NCBI GenBank assembly: GCA_012270975.1
Contig: JAAXHH010000148.1
Span: 1 to 64,000, forward strand
Source: Candidatus Latescibacterota bacterium
GTDB lineage: Bacteria; JAAXHH01
Length of the DNA: 64,000 bases
Direction of reading: 5' to 3'
Shown here: positions 1-9,244 of the stretch, piece after piece
How positions within the stretch are numbered: the first letter of the stretch is position 1
Layout: the number at the start of each line of letters is the position of its first letter
Translations under genes and position numbers: made by a program
The notes under the pieces: generated by a model
Databases searched by the model: none
Told to the model about the DNA's origin: nothing
Seen by the model: only the letters and a program-made list of their open reading frames with translations

Positions 1-778
1 GTCCACAAAAACGGGGTAACTTCAATCTCTTCAAGATCTCTTCGTTTTCATCTTCTATCTGCAACTGTTTGCCATTGCATTCTATTATGATTTGAAACTC
101 ATCAGCGGTTTCATGTTTAGCGATTTTTGAAATAGGATCAGTCAGTGCAGAAAGGTCTTTAACCAGTCTGCTCACTGCTTTCATACTCCATACCCCTTTT
201 GTCTTACATATTTCAATCTTTGTCCCATGAGTCTGTTGTATCGTCTGAGGCGGTGAAGATTCTGAGTAAAGAACTCTTATCTCATCCAAGAAAATGTCCT
301 TACTTTCACTTTGTTCTTCCGTAAACTCGGAATCGTATTCTGTAAAATCATGAACTAATACCGACTCAAAATCCGTATCTCTGGTCCGAGTTGTTACAGT
401 TATGTAGCTACCTAGTTTTAGTAGCGCAAATCGCCCTATACCCTTTTCACCCTGTACAATTCTCTTCTTACCGGATGTTGTTCTGTTTCCCTTTCGCTTT
501 CTGATGTACTTCTGAGGATTAGCTGGATTCATCCATGATTCACGTATCTCTGCGGGATTCATACCTTGGCCATCGTCTTCGACGATTATCCGGGAATCGT
601 TATTCGCCGACATATCTTCATTAAATGAGTCAAAACAAACTCTAACCCAGTTCGCGTCCGCGTCGTAAGCATTCTTTATTAACTCAAGCAGAGCAACCCG
701 CTCATTCTTTATGAGCTGCTCACTGAGCATGGTCAATAGTCTTGCATAGGGCCTTATAGGCAGTTCGGTTGTTTTCAT
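1..778 (-). CDS. GHKL (HSP90/MutL/MORC-type) ATPase, C-terminus outside window
   Basis: The reading frame starts at ATG 778 and stays open to base 2, giving 259 visible residues. The Bergerat ATP-binding fold is clear: an N-box around residues 24-41 (ELIKNAYDADANW), the G1 box VEDDGQGM near residues 67-74, a GEKGIGRF lid/G2 motif near 110-117, and a THGTKIEI segment that fits the last ATP-site motif. There is no signal peptide or histidine-kinase dimerisation domain. The start codon overlaps the stop of the methyltransferase gene as ATGA, so translation is probably coupled. Base composition is much more AT-rich than the rest of the window. GHKL ATPases of MutL/MORC type are known partners of restriction-modification loci (Iyer, Abhiman and Aravind). 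Membership of that group is an inference because the C-terminal domain is missing. Confidence 0.85.
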   Translation of the reverse strand, partial: MKTTELPIRPYARLLTMLSEQLIKNERVALLELIKNAYDADANWVRVCFDSFNEDMSANNDSRIIVEDDGQGMNPAEIRESWMNPANPQKYIRKRKGNRTTSGKKRIVQGEKGIGRFALLKLGSYITVTTRTRDTDFESVLVHDFTEYDSEFTEEQSESKDIFLDEIRVLYSESSPPQTIQQTHGTKIEICKTKGVWSMKAVSRLVKDLSALTDPISKIAKHETADEFQIIIECNGKQLQIEDENEEILKRLKLPRFCG

Positions 779-2028
779 CTTTTCCTACCAATCACCACGT
801 ACTCTTCGTTATAGACCTTTCTTTCCGATGAATCCCTGGTGAAACGACCCTTGGAATCCCGATACGGTGTCATGATCTTCAACGATACTTTTCGTTTTAT
901 AACCTCAATATCCACAAAGTGTGATATTACCATACATTCTCTTAAGTATCCAGCATTGTCTATCGTTACACCTTTGTACTCCGTGTTTCCAATCACAAAC
1001 ACCGCTAGTCCATCGTGGTTTAACAAATGCCAGCATTGGTTGGTAGTTTTCTGTAAATCCATGAAATATCGAATGACCGAAGCCGCTTTCCCACGGTCTA
1101 CCTGCAATAAATCACGATACGTTTCTACACTGGAATTGCAGAGATTGTTTAAATCGGTGTCCTGTGGCGGTTTGATGCCGTACTGATTACCGATCATGTT
1201 TTTCCTTAAGTCCCGATAGTCTGTAGCAAAACCAAGCCACAGTGCGGACAACTGGTGTAGATCAGCATAGTTGTAGGAGACAACATAGGGCGGACTCGTG
1301 ACGATTAAATCTGCCACGGGTTTCTGCAGACGCGTGGATAGAAAGTCTTTTGTTACAATCGATGTTTTATGGTTTTTCCGCCGTGTGAATGCCTCCATAC
1401 TACTTTTGTTGGCTTTTTGCATCATTTGAATTTGACATTCGAATGCATCCATGACGTCATGTCGCGATTTGTTCGGATCCACTTGTGCCTTAATTGATTT
1501 TGTTAGCCATTTAGAAGTCGATTTCAAGATGTTCGAGAACGCGCAAAGAAAGAACTTCCTGTACTTACTGTTACTAGGAACTATAAGCTTGATTGCTTTC
1601 TGTAATCTAAGCAGATCATCGATGTTCTGATCTTCGAACCAGTACCTTATCCTGTCATTGACACGCTTATAATCATCCTCATCAGTGCACACCGTATAAA
1701 ACATATTTTTGATATTAGTGAAGTATCTTGCCAACGTGGATTCGCAATAATCCCTTGATTTGACCTGTGCGATCAGGGTAGCCACAGGATTGATGTCGCA
1801 TCCCCAGAAGTTAATTCCTTTTTTCTTTGCTTCAACCGCAGTTGTCCCACATCCGCAGAAAACATCTGCAACCGTATGGACCTCTACACCCTTTGCTTGA
1901 GCATATTGTAGTGCTTTAGTCGTAATGAATGCGGGAAACTTCGCCGGATAACTGTGTATCCTGTGTATAGGATCTTCCCTATCTTCGGCAAAATCCCAGA
2001 AAGTGGCAGAATCAACAGGTTTGATCAT
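775..2028 (-). CDS. DNA methyltransferase (N6-adenine/N4-cytosine type)
   Basis: This 417-residue protein is a SAM-dependent DNA base methylase. Motif I is DVFCGCG at residues 55-61, followed by an acidic CDIN motif near 77-80. The catalytic motif IV is TSPPY at 244-248. Motif I precedes motif IV with about 185 residues between, which probably hold the target-recognition region. An N-terminal YPAKFP motif at 27-32 is shared with several phage-defence methylases. A GAGGT ribosome site lies 7 bases before ATG 2028. The gene is AT-rich like the coupled ATPase downstream and unlike its GC-rich neighbours, so the pair looks transferred. No nuclease gene is visible; it could lie beyond the left edge. 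Confidence 0.88.
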   Translation of the reverse strand: MIKPVDSATFWDFAEDREDPIHRIHSYPAKFPAFITTKALQYAQAKGVEVHTVADVFCGCGTTAVEAKKKGINFWGCDINPVATLIAQVKSRDYCESTLARYFTNIKNMFYTVCTDEDDYKRVNDRIRYWFEDQNIDDLLRLQKAIKLIVPSNSKYRKFFLCAFSNILKSTSKWLTKSIKAQVDPNKSRHDVMDAFECQIQMMQKANKSSMEAFTRRKNHKTSIVTKDFLSTRLQKPVADLIVTSPPYVVSYNYADLHQLSALWLGFATDYRDLRKNMIGNQYGIKPPQDTDLNNLCNSSVETYRDLLQVDRGKAASVIRYFMDLQKTTNQCWHLLNHDGLAVFVIGNTEYKGVTIDNAGYLRECMVISHFVDIEVIKRKVSLKIMTPYRDSKGRFTRDSSERKVYNEEYVVIGRKR

Positions 2029-2115
2029 TTGTTAACCTCGAATCCAAAGAACACGTACCAATACTCTATGTCTGTATACTAAAGAATTAGACTGATTCTA
2101 GGTTTCTATCTCGTG

Positions 2116-3777
2116 TTATAGGTCACGTTCCCCCACCTCCACCCTTTCCGCCCGGTGGGTCTTCCCATCCTGCAGGAACAGGAAGTGACTCACATCCCCC
2201 ATCTCGTCCCGGACGAAGGTGATCCGGGCGTCCTCTACTTCCAGGTAGAAATCGCCTGACGATTCGAGGATGAGTTCGCTCCTGGGCTGGCCGGGCGGCT
2301 GGCCGTATAGCTTGCCGTCGCTGTAGGTGATGTCCACGGTGAACTCGGGAGAGAATTCGTAGGTGCCGGTGCAGGCCTCGTAGGCGGCCTCGGTCATGTG
2401 CACGGTCTTCTTCGGGGGCGGAGCCAGGGGGTTCCGGGCGCTCAGCAGGTGGAATCCGATGTCTTCGACGCTGGCCGAGCTGTTGGACAGGACCACGACG
2501 CCCTTGCGCCACTCTTTGAGGAAAGCGGCGAAGGCGTAGAACCCGTTCGTCCGGCCGGTGAGCCAGTGGATGTCGCGGTCTCGCGTGTCCTTGCGGACCT
2601 TCCAGCCCAGCGCGGTCTCGACGCCCTCTTCGTCGGTCGGTTTCCTGGCAACGATGAGGCTGTCGAAGGAGGCGTGGTAACGGGTCGAGTCGTCTTCGGT
2701 GAAGTCCTCCGGCAGCGCGTAGATGATGTTCATGTTGGCCGATACCAGGGTCATCAGGTCGTGGAGATTGGACCGCAGCCCTGTCCCGCCCACAAGGGTC
2801 GTATCGGACCAGGCGGGCACGGGCCGGCGGGTGTCGTCGTGTCCCGTCGCCAGGTACGTCCGCATGGACGGCGAAGGCGCATTGGCCGTGTTGGCCAGCT
2901 TGATGGGATCGCTAAGCAGTTCCCGGATCAGGTCGTCATAAGATTCGCCGGCCGCCCGTTCGAGCACGTGTCCCAGAAGCCCCATGCCGAGATCGGAATA
3001 CGCATAGCGGTCTTCCATCTCGAAGGGATCGTCCGCATCGTAGCGGTCTTCCATCTCGAAGGAGTCCTCTCCTGCCGAATCGTCTCCTTCCCGATCGCCA
3101 GAATCCAAGAGGGGCTCCTGCCCGTCGCGCTGTGAGTCGGCATACCGGGCGAGGAACGCGTACATCAGTTCCACCGAATACCCCTTCAGCGGATCGTCCG
3201 GATCGTCCGAAACCAGGTTGTCCGGCAGGCGGGGCAGTCCCGAGGTGTGGGTGGCGAGGTGCTCTATCAGGATGGGGCGTCCCGCAGGCGTGGCCGGTAC
3301 GGTCACCGTGTCCGGAAGATAGGCGGACACCCGGTCGGTCAGGCTGACGTCGCCCCGCTGGACCATGAGGGACAGCATGGCCGTCGTGTACAGGCTGCTC
3401 AGCTGGCCGATCTCGAAGACCGTCATGGCGCTCACGCGGCGTATCGTGCCGCGGTTGAGCGTGCCGTGGGCGTAGACGTACCGGTTGATGCCGCGGATGA
3501 TCCCGGCGACGACGCCCACCGTCTGGCCGTATTCGTCGACACGCTCCCGCAGCACGCGCTGCACGGGATCTTCTTCCTCGGCCTCATCCGCGCCGGGGCT
3601 TCCCGCGGTACCGGACGAACTTCCTCGCGTACCCTGCGCGTAGGCGGCTTCCTGTGCGTACACCGTGCCTTGCGCGCGTGCCGTATCCAGTGTGTACGCC
3701 ACCATCGACAGGGAGAGCGTTAACATCACACCGGAACGACACAGCCACGTTAGAAAACAACTCGAGGATAACCGCAT
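2116..3777 (-). CDS. Exported serine beta-lactamase-like protein with degenerate catalytic motifs
   Basis: The fold is that of class C beta-lactamase/DD-peptidase-like serine hydrolases (Pfam Beta-lactamase). ATG 3777 is preferred because GGGAGAG precedes it and an N-terminal signal segment follows; a start at 3834 is also open. The three catalytic motifs look damaged. The SxxK box aligns with Q-L-S-S at residues 125-128, losing both Ser and Lys. The YxN box is Y-S-D at 260-262 and is kept. The K/HxG box reads L-T-G before RTNGF. An acidic 12-residue repeat (FEMEDRY) sits directly before YSD. The protein may be a non-catalytic binding relative. A separate C-terminal domain of about 100 residues, common in this family, follows. 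Confidence 0.8.
   Translation of the reverse strand: MRLSSSCFLTWLCRSGVMLTLSLSMVAYTLDTARAQGTVYAQEAAYAQGTRGSSSGTAGSPGADEAEEEDPVQRVLRERVDEYGQTVGVVAGIIRGINRYVYAHGTLNRGTIRRVSAMTVFEIGQLSSLYTTAMLSLMVQRGDVSLTDRVSAYLPDTVTVPATPAGRPILIEHLATHTSGLPRLPDNLVSDDPDDPLKGYSVELMYAFLARYADSQRDGQEPLLDSGDREGDDSAGEDSFEMEDRYDADDPFEMEDRYAYSDLGMGLLGHVLERAAGESYDDLIRELLSDPIKLANTANAPSPSMRTYLATGHDDTRRPVPAWSDTTLVGGTGLRSNLHDLMTLVSANMNIIYALPEDFTEDDSTRYHASFDSLIVARKPTDEEGVETALGWKVRKDTRDRDIHWLTGRTNGFYAFAAFLKEWRKGVVVLSNSSASVEDIGFHLLSARNPLAPPPKKTVHMTEAAYEACTGTYEFSPEFTVDITYSDGKLYGQPPGQPRSELILESSGDFYLEVEDARITFVRDEMGDVSHFLFLQDGKTHRAERVEVGERDL
3005..3064 (-). repeat. 36-bp in-frame tandem duplication inside the beta-lactamase-like gene
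   Basis: The 24-base block TAGCGGTCTTCCATCTCGAA plus GG and beyond begins at 3005 and again at 3041, a period of 36 bases or 12 codons. It encodes two adjacent copies of an acidic FEMEDRY segment, the second running straight into the YSD active-site motif. Confidence 0.85.
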
Positions 3778-3836
3778 GACGCCAAACTCTCCCAGTGCGC
3801 TCGGTACGCTCAATGAACCCGGTACGTTCAGCACGC

Positions 3837-4619
3837 TCAGTGCCGTGGTACCAGCACTTCGTTAACACAGTCCATCCGGACGGGTTCCGCGTAGTGATAC
3901 ACGTTGACGTCCTCGGCGACCGGCGTGGGAACCCGGACGATGAACTCCACCCAGTCCGGTGTATTGAACGCCGCAAAGGCCAGTTCGATCCCTTCCATCA
4001 TGTTTTCCGGGTCGCGCGACAGGTCCGGCAGCAGCACCGGACCGGTGTCCGGCTGGTAAATCCAGTCCCGCTCGTTGGCATTGATCGTCTTGATCGGGTA
4101 TTCGAGCACCGCGGCGTACCGGTCGTTTCCGATGGTCGTCCGGGCGTTCAGGGGGACGTTGCCGAGAACGGCCTCCACGATGGCTTGCGGCGTCTCCAGG
4201 ACGCGGCCGTCGACGCGGGAGAGGTCGATCCGGACGTCTTCGAAGGTCTCCTCGATGGCGACAATCTGCCGTTCGGGCTGCTCTCCCAGGGAGGGTGGGT
4301 AGAGCGTAGCGCCCCGGTTCGCCACCTCGTAGGTCTTGATGGCCATGAAGGTGTCCGACGAGAAGATCGGCTTGAAGTCCGCGTTGGGGATGTGCCAGAT
4401 ATCCTTCTCCACCCCGACCTGTTCGGTCTTGCAACTCACCCCGAGGACGTATTCTTCCCGGAATCCGCCGTCCTTCCCCGTCACGGTCAGGGCGGCCTCT
4501 ATGGGTATGCGGGCATTGTTCAGGGAGTACGGCACCTTCCGGGTCACGGTCTTCGGCGGTTTCTTTTCGGAATCCACGCGAAAAGTAAAGGTTGAACGCG
4601 CGAAATCGATAGTCTGCAT
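3837..4619 (-). CDS. Conserved-looking hypothetical protein, 260 aa
   Basis: ATG 4619 is chosen because GGAG lies 6 bases upstream; a longer frame from 4646 lacks a ribosome site. The protein has no signal peptide or membrane segment. It is rich in alternating hydrophobic and charged residues typical of a beta protein, and contains a central segment on evaluating ranges of nucleotide-like length (IPNADFKPIFSSDTF). I do not recognise a family. The reverse-strand frame at 3795-4595 is its shadow. It lies 59 bases upstream of the beta-lactamase-like gene on the same strand and may be cotranscribed with it. Confidence 0.65.
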   Translation of the reverse strand: MQTIDFARSTFTFRVDSEKKPPKTVTRKVPYSLNNARIPIEAALTVTGKDGGFREEYVLGVSCKTEQVGVEKDIWHIPNADFKPIFSSDTFMAIKTYEVANRGATLYPPSLGEQPERQIVAIEETFEDVRIDLSRVDGRVLETPQAIVEAVLGNVPLNARTTIGNDRYAAVLEYPIKTINANERDWIYQPDTGPVLLPDLSRDPENMMEGIELAFAAFNTPDWVEFIVRVPTPVAEDVNVYHYAEPVRMDCVNEVLVPRH

Positions 4620-4699
4620 GGGAACTCCAGGAAGATTCCTCGACAACTGGTTATGGACTGTTTGATCCGGACGCGGTTTACAATGGGTCCTTGAAACCG

Positions 4700-7162
4700 T
4701 TATTCATATCTCAATGATTGGACAGGGTCGGACAGTGTGGTCTTCAACGTATGATACATCACAGTCAGTAGTGCGATCATCATGACGAAAGCCCCTACGA
4801 GACCGAAGATGCCGGGACCGATCCCGGCATGGTACTCGAACTCCTGAATCCATGTTGTCATCATCGTGTACGCTACAGGCCAGGCGATGGCGTTTGCGAT
4901 GAGCGATAATATGACCACCTCGCGGCATTGCAGGATTAACAGACTCAGAAAAGTCGCTCCCAGTGCCTTGCGTATCCCCACTTCCCTGATGCGTTTTCTT
5001 GTCGTGTATGAAACAAGGCCGGTCAGGCCCAGGCAAGCGATAAGAACCGCTATCAGCGAAAAACTGCCGAGTATCGTAAACAGTCTGTCTTCTTCTTGAT
5101 AGAACTCTGCGGTGTCTTCATCCAGGAAGTAGTAGGCAAATCCGAAATCCGGATTGACGTCCCTCCATGTCTCCTCGATGAAAGCCAGTGTTTCCTCATA
5201 GTTCTCCGAACCGAGTTTAATGGAAACATTCCAGAATTCATCTGATGCGAGCATGGCCAGCGGTTCGATTTCCGACCTTAAGCTATTGTAATGAAAGTCA
5301 TTTACTACCCCGATGACCGTTTTGAAGGATTCAGCGGTTTCTCCGGACTCTGACATGCCGCGGGGTGTGATCCACCTTATCCTCTCTCCGATGGCGCCTT
5401 CAGAAGAGTCCCAGCCGGCTTTCGCCGCCGCACGCTCGTTGAGTATGATCGAACGCCTGTCTTCCGCCGCAAAGGAACTCGAGAAAAAACGTCCCGCTTT
5501 CATGGTCAGGCCAAGCGTGCGGAGGTAGTCGGCGTCGACCCAATAAGTCCTTACCTGGATTTGCCCCCCGTCGTCTGCGGATATCGGCCGTATGGTCGTT
5601 TGCAGCGGTGGTCTTCCCGGGGGCATGTCGGACCCGGAGACACTGAGTACGCCGTGGTGTGCAAGCAGTCTTTCCTTCAGTGCCGCGAATGTTCTTACGA
5701 CAGGAGTGAATGTAAGCGGTATGACCACTATTCGACGGTTATCATAGCCCAGGTCCTTGTCCCGGATGTAATCTATTTGCTGATACACGATGCAGGTAGC
5801 GATAATCAGCACGGTTGATATGGTGAATTGAAACACGACCAGCGTCTGACGCAGCAACGCCTTTTTTGTCCCACTGCTTATCCCGCTTTTAAGTACATCA
5901 ATCGGTTTGTGAGAAGAGAGCAGGAGGGCGGGATAAATGCCGGAGACAAGCCCAACCATAAGCGAAGTGCCGAGTAACGCCGGTGCCAGCATGGAGGGAT
6001 CGTAACTGATCATATCTGGGGACGCCGTCATCATACTGCTGAACACGGGAAGCAGGAACCCGATCATTGCCCATGCGATGGGTAAGGCGAGGATGGCGAT
6101 AGACACGGACTCTCCGATGAGTTGTGCCATCAGTTGCCCTCGTTGCGCTCCCAGCGTTTTACGCAGTCCAATTTCACCTGCGCGGCCGCTCGAGTATGCG
6201 GTAGCCAGGTTAACGAAGTTCACGCAGGCGATCATCAGGATCAGTACCGCGACAGCGCCATACAGGAAAACATTTGAAATACTGCCGTTCGGTTCCAACT
6301 CGCCCATGAGCTCAGAGTAGAGATGAATGGATTCAAGGGGTTGCAGAGAGAGGTCGAAAGTAATGTTTTCACTTTCAAACCGGGGATTCACGTGTCGAGA
6401 AGCAAACTCGGGAAACTTGGATGTCAGTTCACCGGGTAAGGAAGCCGGTGTGAGCAATAGGTAAACATGGCTGCGGTTCCAAAGATCCCAGGAGTACCTC
6501 TCATCCGGTCGAAAACTGACCGATGATTCCCTTTGATGCGCGAGAAAATCATAATTCATATGCGAGTTTGGCGGCAGGTCCCGCATTATTCCCACGATAC
6601 GATAGTCCCAAGTATCTTCGGCGCGAATCGTTTTACCTATGGGGTCGGCCCCCTTAAAGTATTTCAGCGCCATCGATTCGGACAAAACTACCGTAAAGGC
6701 GTCTTTCAGCGCGGTTTCGGGGTTTCCCTGAACGAATTCGACCGAAAAGACATCAAAAAACGTGGAGTCCGTGTGATAGAACCCCTTTTCGTAGAATCGA
6801 TTTTCACCGTGGGCTATCATGTAGGAAGAACCCGGTTTCAGAACGGTCACCGACTCTTGAATTTCCGGGAACTCGTCTTTCAGGACCCTGACCAAGGGGG
6901 TCAAGGCAGCCGCGGTTTCCGTGGTGCTGTTCGGACTGTGGATGTCCATTGCCACGCGATATATCCTGTCGGAGTTTGAATTGAACCGATCGAAGCTCAA
7001 TTCGAACCGGATGTAGAGTAAAATCATCACGAAACATGTTACGCCAATTGTAAGACCCACTACATTGATGGATACATAGGCCTTTTTGTTCCACAGGTGG
7101 CGAACAGTAGTCCTTAACATGTTACTGATCAGCGACGTCGGTAGAAACCCGATAGCGGCCAT
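4700..7162 (-). CDS. MacB/FtsX-family ABC transporter permease
   Basis: This 820-residue protein has the two-half architecture of large FtsX permeases. The N-terminal transmembrane helix is at about residues 35-55, followed by a MacB-PCD periplasmic domain to about 290 and three helices at 300-420. A second helix near 445, a second periplasmic domain, and three C-terminal helices complete it. Conserved GLRKTLGAQR and GIRKALGAT loops sit after helices in both halves. GGAG lies 7 bases before ATG 7162. No ABC ATPase gene is adjacent, so its ATPase must be encoded elsewhere. Members of this family export lipoproteins, peptides or small molecules, or act as sensors. GC content appears lower than in the second permease (24 of 60 at 5281-5340). 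Confidence 0.92.
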   Translation of the reverse strand: MAAIGFLPTSLISNMLRTTVRHLWNKKAYVSINVVGLTIGVTCFVMILLYIRFELSFDRFNSNSDRIYRVAMDIHSPNSTTETAAALTPLVRVLKDEFPEIQESVTVLKPGSSYMIAHGENRFYEKGFYHTDSTFFDVFSVEFVQGNPETALKDAFTVVLSESMALKYFKGADPIGKTIRAEDTWDYRIVGIMRDLPPNSHMNYDFLAHQRESSVSFRPDERYSWDLWNRSHVYLLLTPASLPGELTSKFPEFASRHVNPRFESENITFDLSLQPLESIHLYSELMGELEPNGSISNVFLYGAVAVLILMIACVNFVNLATAYSSGRAGEIGLRKTLGAQRGQLMAQLIGESVSIAILALPIAWAMIGFLLPVFSSMMTASPDMISYDPSMLAPALLGTSLMVGLVSGIYPALLLSSHKPIDVLKSGISSGTKKALLRQTLVVFQFTISTVLIIATCIVYQQIDYIRDKDLGYDNRRIVVIPLTFTPVVRTFAALKERLLAHHGVLSVSGSDMPPGRPPLQTTIRPISADDGGQIQVRTYWVDADYLRTLGLTMKAGRFFSSSFAAEDRRSIILNERAAAKAGWDSSEGAIGERIRWITPRGMSESGETAESFKTVIGVVNDFHYNSLRSEIEPLAMLASDEFWNVSIKLGSENYEETLAFIEETWRDVNPDFGFAYYFLDEDTAEFYQEEDRLFTILGSFSLIAVLIACLGLTGLVSYTTRKRIREVGIRKALGATFLSLLILQCREVVILSLIANAIAWPVAYTMMTTWIQEFEYHAGIGPGIFGLVGAFVMMIALLTVMYHTLKTTLSDPVQSLRYE

Positions 7163-7297
7163 TGCAGATCTCCAGCAGCAAAAAACGGGATTTCGTACAG
7201 GAATGCGGAAGACATCCCATCATTACCCGGATAATATAGCGTTCCCCCCGGCATTCCGGTACGATAATACAGGCCATACGCGCCAACCAGGAGAACC

Positions 7298-9142
7298 ATG
7301 TCGAACGAACTGACCAGGACCTACCGCCCGTTCTCGGATTCCCGTCCCTATACGCGTTGGTGGTGGTTCTACGACGACATCAGGGTGACAGACATCCGTA
7401 CACAGCTCAGATGGGTGCGGGACCAGGGCTTCGGGGGCGTGGAGATCGCCTTCATGTACCCCCAGCCCGGGGCGGGTGACGGTCCTCGCTGGCTGAGCGA
7501 GGCGTGGACCGGCCTGGTGGCCGGTGCCAAGGAGGAGGCGGACCGGCTGGGAATCGGGTGCGACTTCACCTTCAGCACCTCCTGGCCCTTCGGCGGATCG
7601 ATCGTGTCCGAGGCGGATGCGGGGCAGGTGTTCCACGGCCCATCGAGCCAGCGGCTCGAGAAATCGTGGGAGTTGTCCTATTACGGCCAGGGCCGGATCC
7701 TGAACCACCTGGACCCGGATGCGCTGGAGCGGTACGCCGGCCATGTCGGCGGCGCGTTGGAACCGGCCCTGCGGGGCACCACTTCGGCGCTGTTTTCCGA
7801 TTCATGGGAGGTCTATCCGGAGGGACTCTGGAGTGCCCACCTGGACCCGGTATTCCGGGATCGCTTCGGATACGACCTGGAGCCGTTCAAGGCATCGATC
7901 GAAAAATATCCCGACGTGCGTTACGACTACCGGAAGGTCCTGTCGCAAGCGGCGATCGAGGGCTTCTTCAGGCCCTACGCCGACATCTGCCGCCGCCTCG
8001 GTTCCGTGAGCCGAGTACAGTGCCACGGAGCGCCGACCGACCTGCTGGCCGCCTTCGCCCTCGTGGACGTCCCGGAATCCGAGGCCCTGCTGTTCGAGAC
8101 CTTCTTCTCGGCCATCCCGGGTTCTGCGGCGGCCCTGGGCGCGCGGCCCGTCGTGACCTGCGAGACCTTCACCTGCATCTACGGCTACGAGCCGTGGCCC
8201 GCGCCGTCGCCCCATCACGGCGAGGAGAAGGTGGAGGACCTGAAGCTCATGGCGGACGCGGTGTTCGCCAACGGCGTCAACCACATCGTCTGGCACGGCA
8301 TGCCCTACAACGCGCCCGGCGGGACCAACACCTTCTACGCGACTACGCACGTCGGTCCGGACAGCGGGTTCGCCGACCGGCTTCCAGCCCTCAACGCCTA
8401 CCTGACGGAGGCGGCCGATTTCGTCAAGCAGGGCAGGACCTACACGGACGTGGCGGTGTACCTCCCGCTGGAAGACCACTGGATGCGCCACATGCTGCCG
8501 GAGGAGCGGCGCGGACCGGCCGCCAACTATTACTGGGAGCTGCAGACCGTTGAACGGCCGTCCGGACTACTCGGCTATCATCCCCTGTGGATCTCGACGC
8601 CATTTCTGGAGGAAGCGGTGGTGGAGGACGGCCGCGTCCGATATGGCGAGGCCGCGTTTTCCGTGATCTACGTGGATGTGGATTGGCTGGACGGCGAAGG
8701 CCTTACGGCCCTGCTTCGGCTCGCCCGGGAAGGCGCCCGGATCTGCGTCCCGCGCCGGCCCCGAGCGCCAGGTCACCGCCCACCGACGGATTACGAGGAG
8801 CGCCTGGGGAAACTGATGAGCCAGCCTACGGTCACCACGGATCCGGGCGTGGCGCTTCGCCATCCCCCGCTCGTAAGCGGCCGGGACGCGCCTGAATTCT
8901 GGTGCCGGGAGGTCGATAGCGACTACCACGTCTTCTTCGCCCATCCCGACACGAAGCGGATCCGGTACCCCATGGCCTACGAGGGCTGGCGTTCCACGGG
9001 TCCGATCGAGCGGGAGGTGGTCCTGCACGTCAACGGAAGGGAGCGGACGGTGCGCCTGGCCTTCGAACCCGAAGACGCCATGCTGGTCAAGGTTACTGCG
9101 TCGGGGGAGGTGGAGGTGAGACCGGGGCGGGTTGATGACTGA
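7298..9142 (+). CDS. GH106-like glycoside hydrolase (alpha-L-rhamnosidase-like)
   Basis: The 614-residue protein shows GH106-type signatures: RWWWFYDD near residues 20-27, QGFGGVEI near 46-53, a SDSWEVYP segment, a RFGYDLEPF segment, CETF, and NGVNHIVWHGMPY in the catalytic barrel. It has no signal peptide, so it probably acts on imported oligosaccharides in the cytoplasm. It is much shorter than typical GH106 enzymes of about 1000 residues and seems to lack most C-terminal beta domains. AGGAG precedes ATG 7298 by 5 bases. A rhamnose mutarotase gene at 54618 is consistent with rhamnoside metabolism. Substrate is inferred from the family only. Confidence 0.72.
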   Translation: MSNELTRTYRPFSDSRPYTRWWWFYDDIRVTDIRTQLRWVRDQGFGGVEIAFMYPQPGAGDGPRWLSEAWTGLVAGAKEEADRLGIGCDFTFSTSWPFGGSIVSEADAGQVFHGPSSQRLEKSWELSYYGQGRILNHLDPDALERYAGHVGGALEPALRGTTSALFSDSWEVYPEGLWSAHLDPVFRDRFGYDLEPFKASIEKYPDVRYDYRKVLSQAAIEGFFRPYADICRRLGSVSRVQCHGAPTDLLAAFALVDVPESEALLFETFFSAIPGSAAALGARPVVTCETFTCIYGYEPWPAPSPHHGEEKVEDLKLMADAVFANGVNHIVWHGMPYNAPGGTNTFYATTHVGPDSGFADRLPALNAYLTEAADFVKQGRTYTDVAVYLPLEDHWMRHMLPEERRGPAANYYWELQTVERPSGLLGYHPLWISTPFLEEAVVEDGRVRYGEAAFSVIYVDVDWLDGEGLTALLRLAREGARICVPRRPRAPGHRPPTDYEERLGKLMSQPTVTTDPGVALRHPPLVSGRDAPEFWCREVDSDYHVFFAHPDTKRIRYPMAYEGWRSTGPIEREVVLHVNGRERTVRLAFEPEDAMLVKVTASGEVEVRPGRVDD

Positions 9143-9244
9143 AACCGCGCGCAAGTACAACTTGGACTATTTAGGCGGTGCACTGCCGCATAACCACATT
9201 ACCGCACAGGTGCATCAAAGACCAACCACGGAGAACAAACACCC

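Noticed and set aside
3795-4595. Plus-strand frame of 266 codons opposite the hypothetical gene at 3837-4619
   Set aside because: It has shadow-like composition (many Arg, Gly, His, Pro) and no ribosome site; the minus-strand frame has natural protein composition and GGAG upstream.
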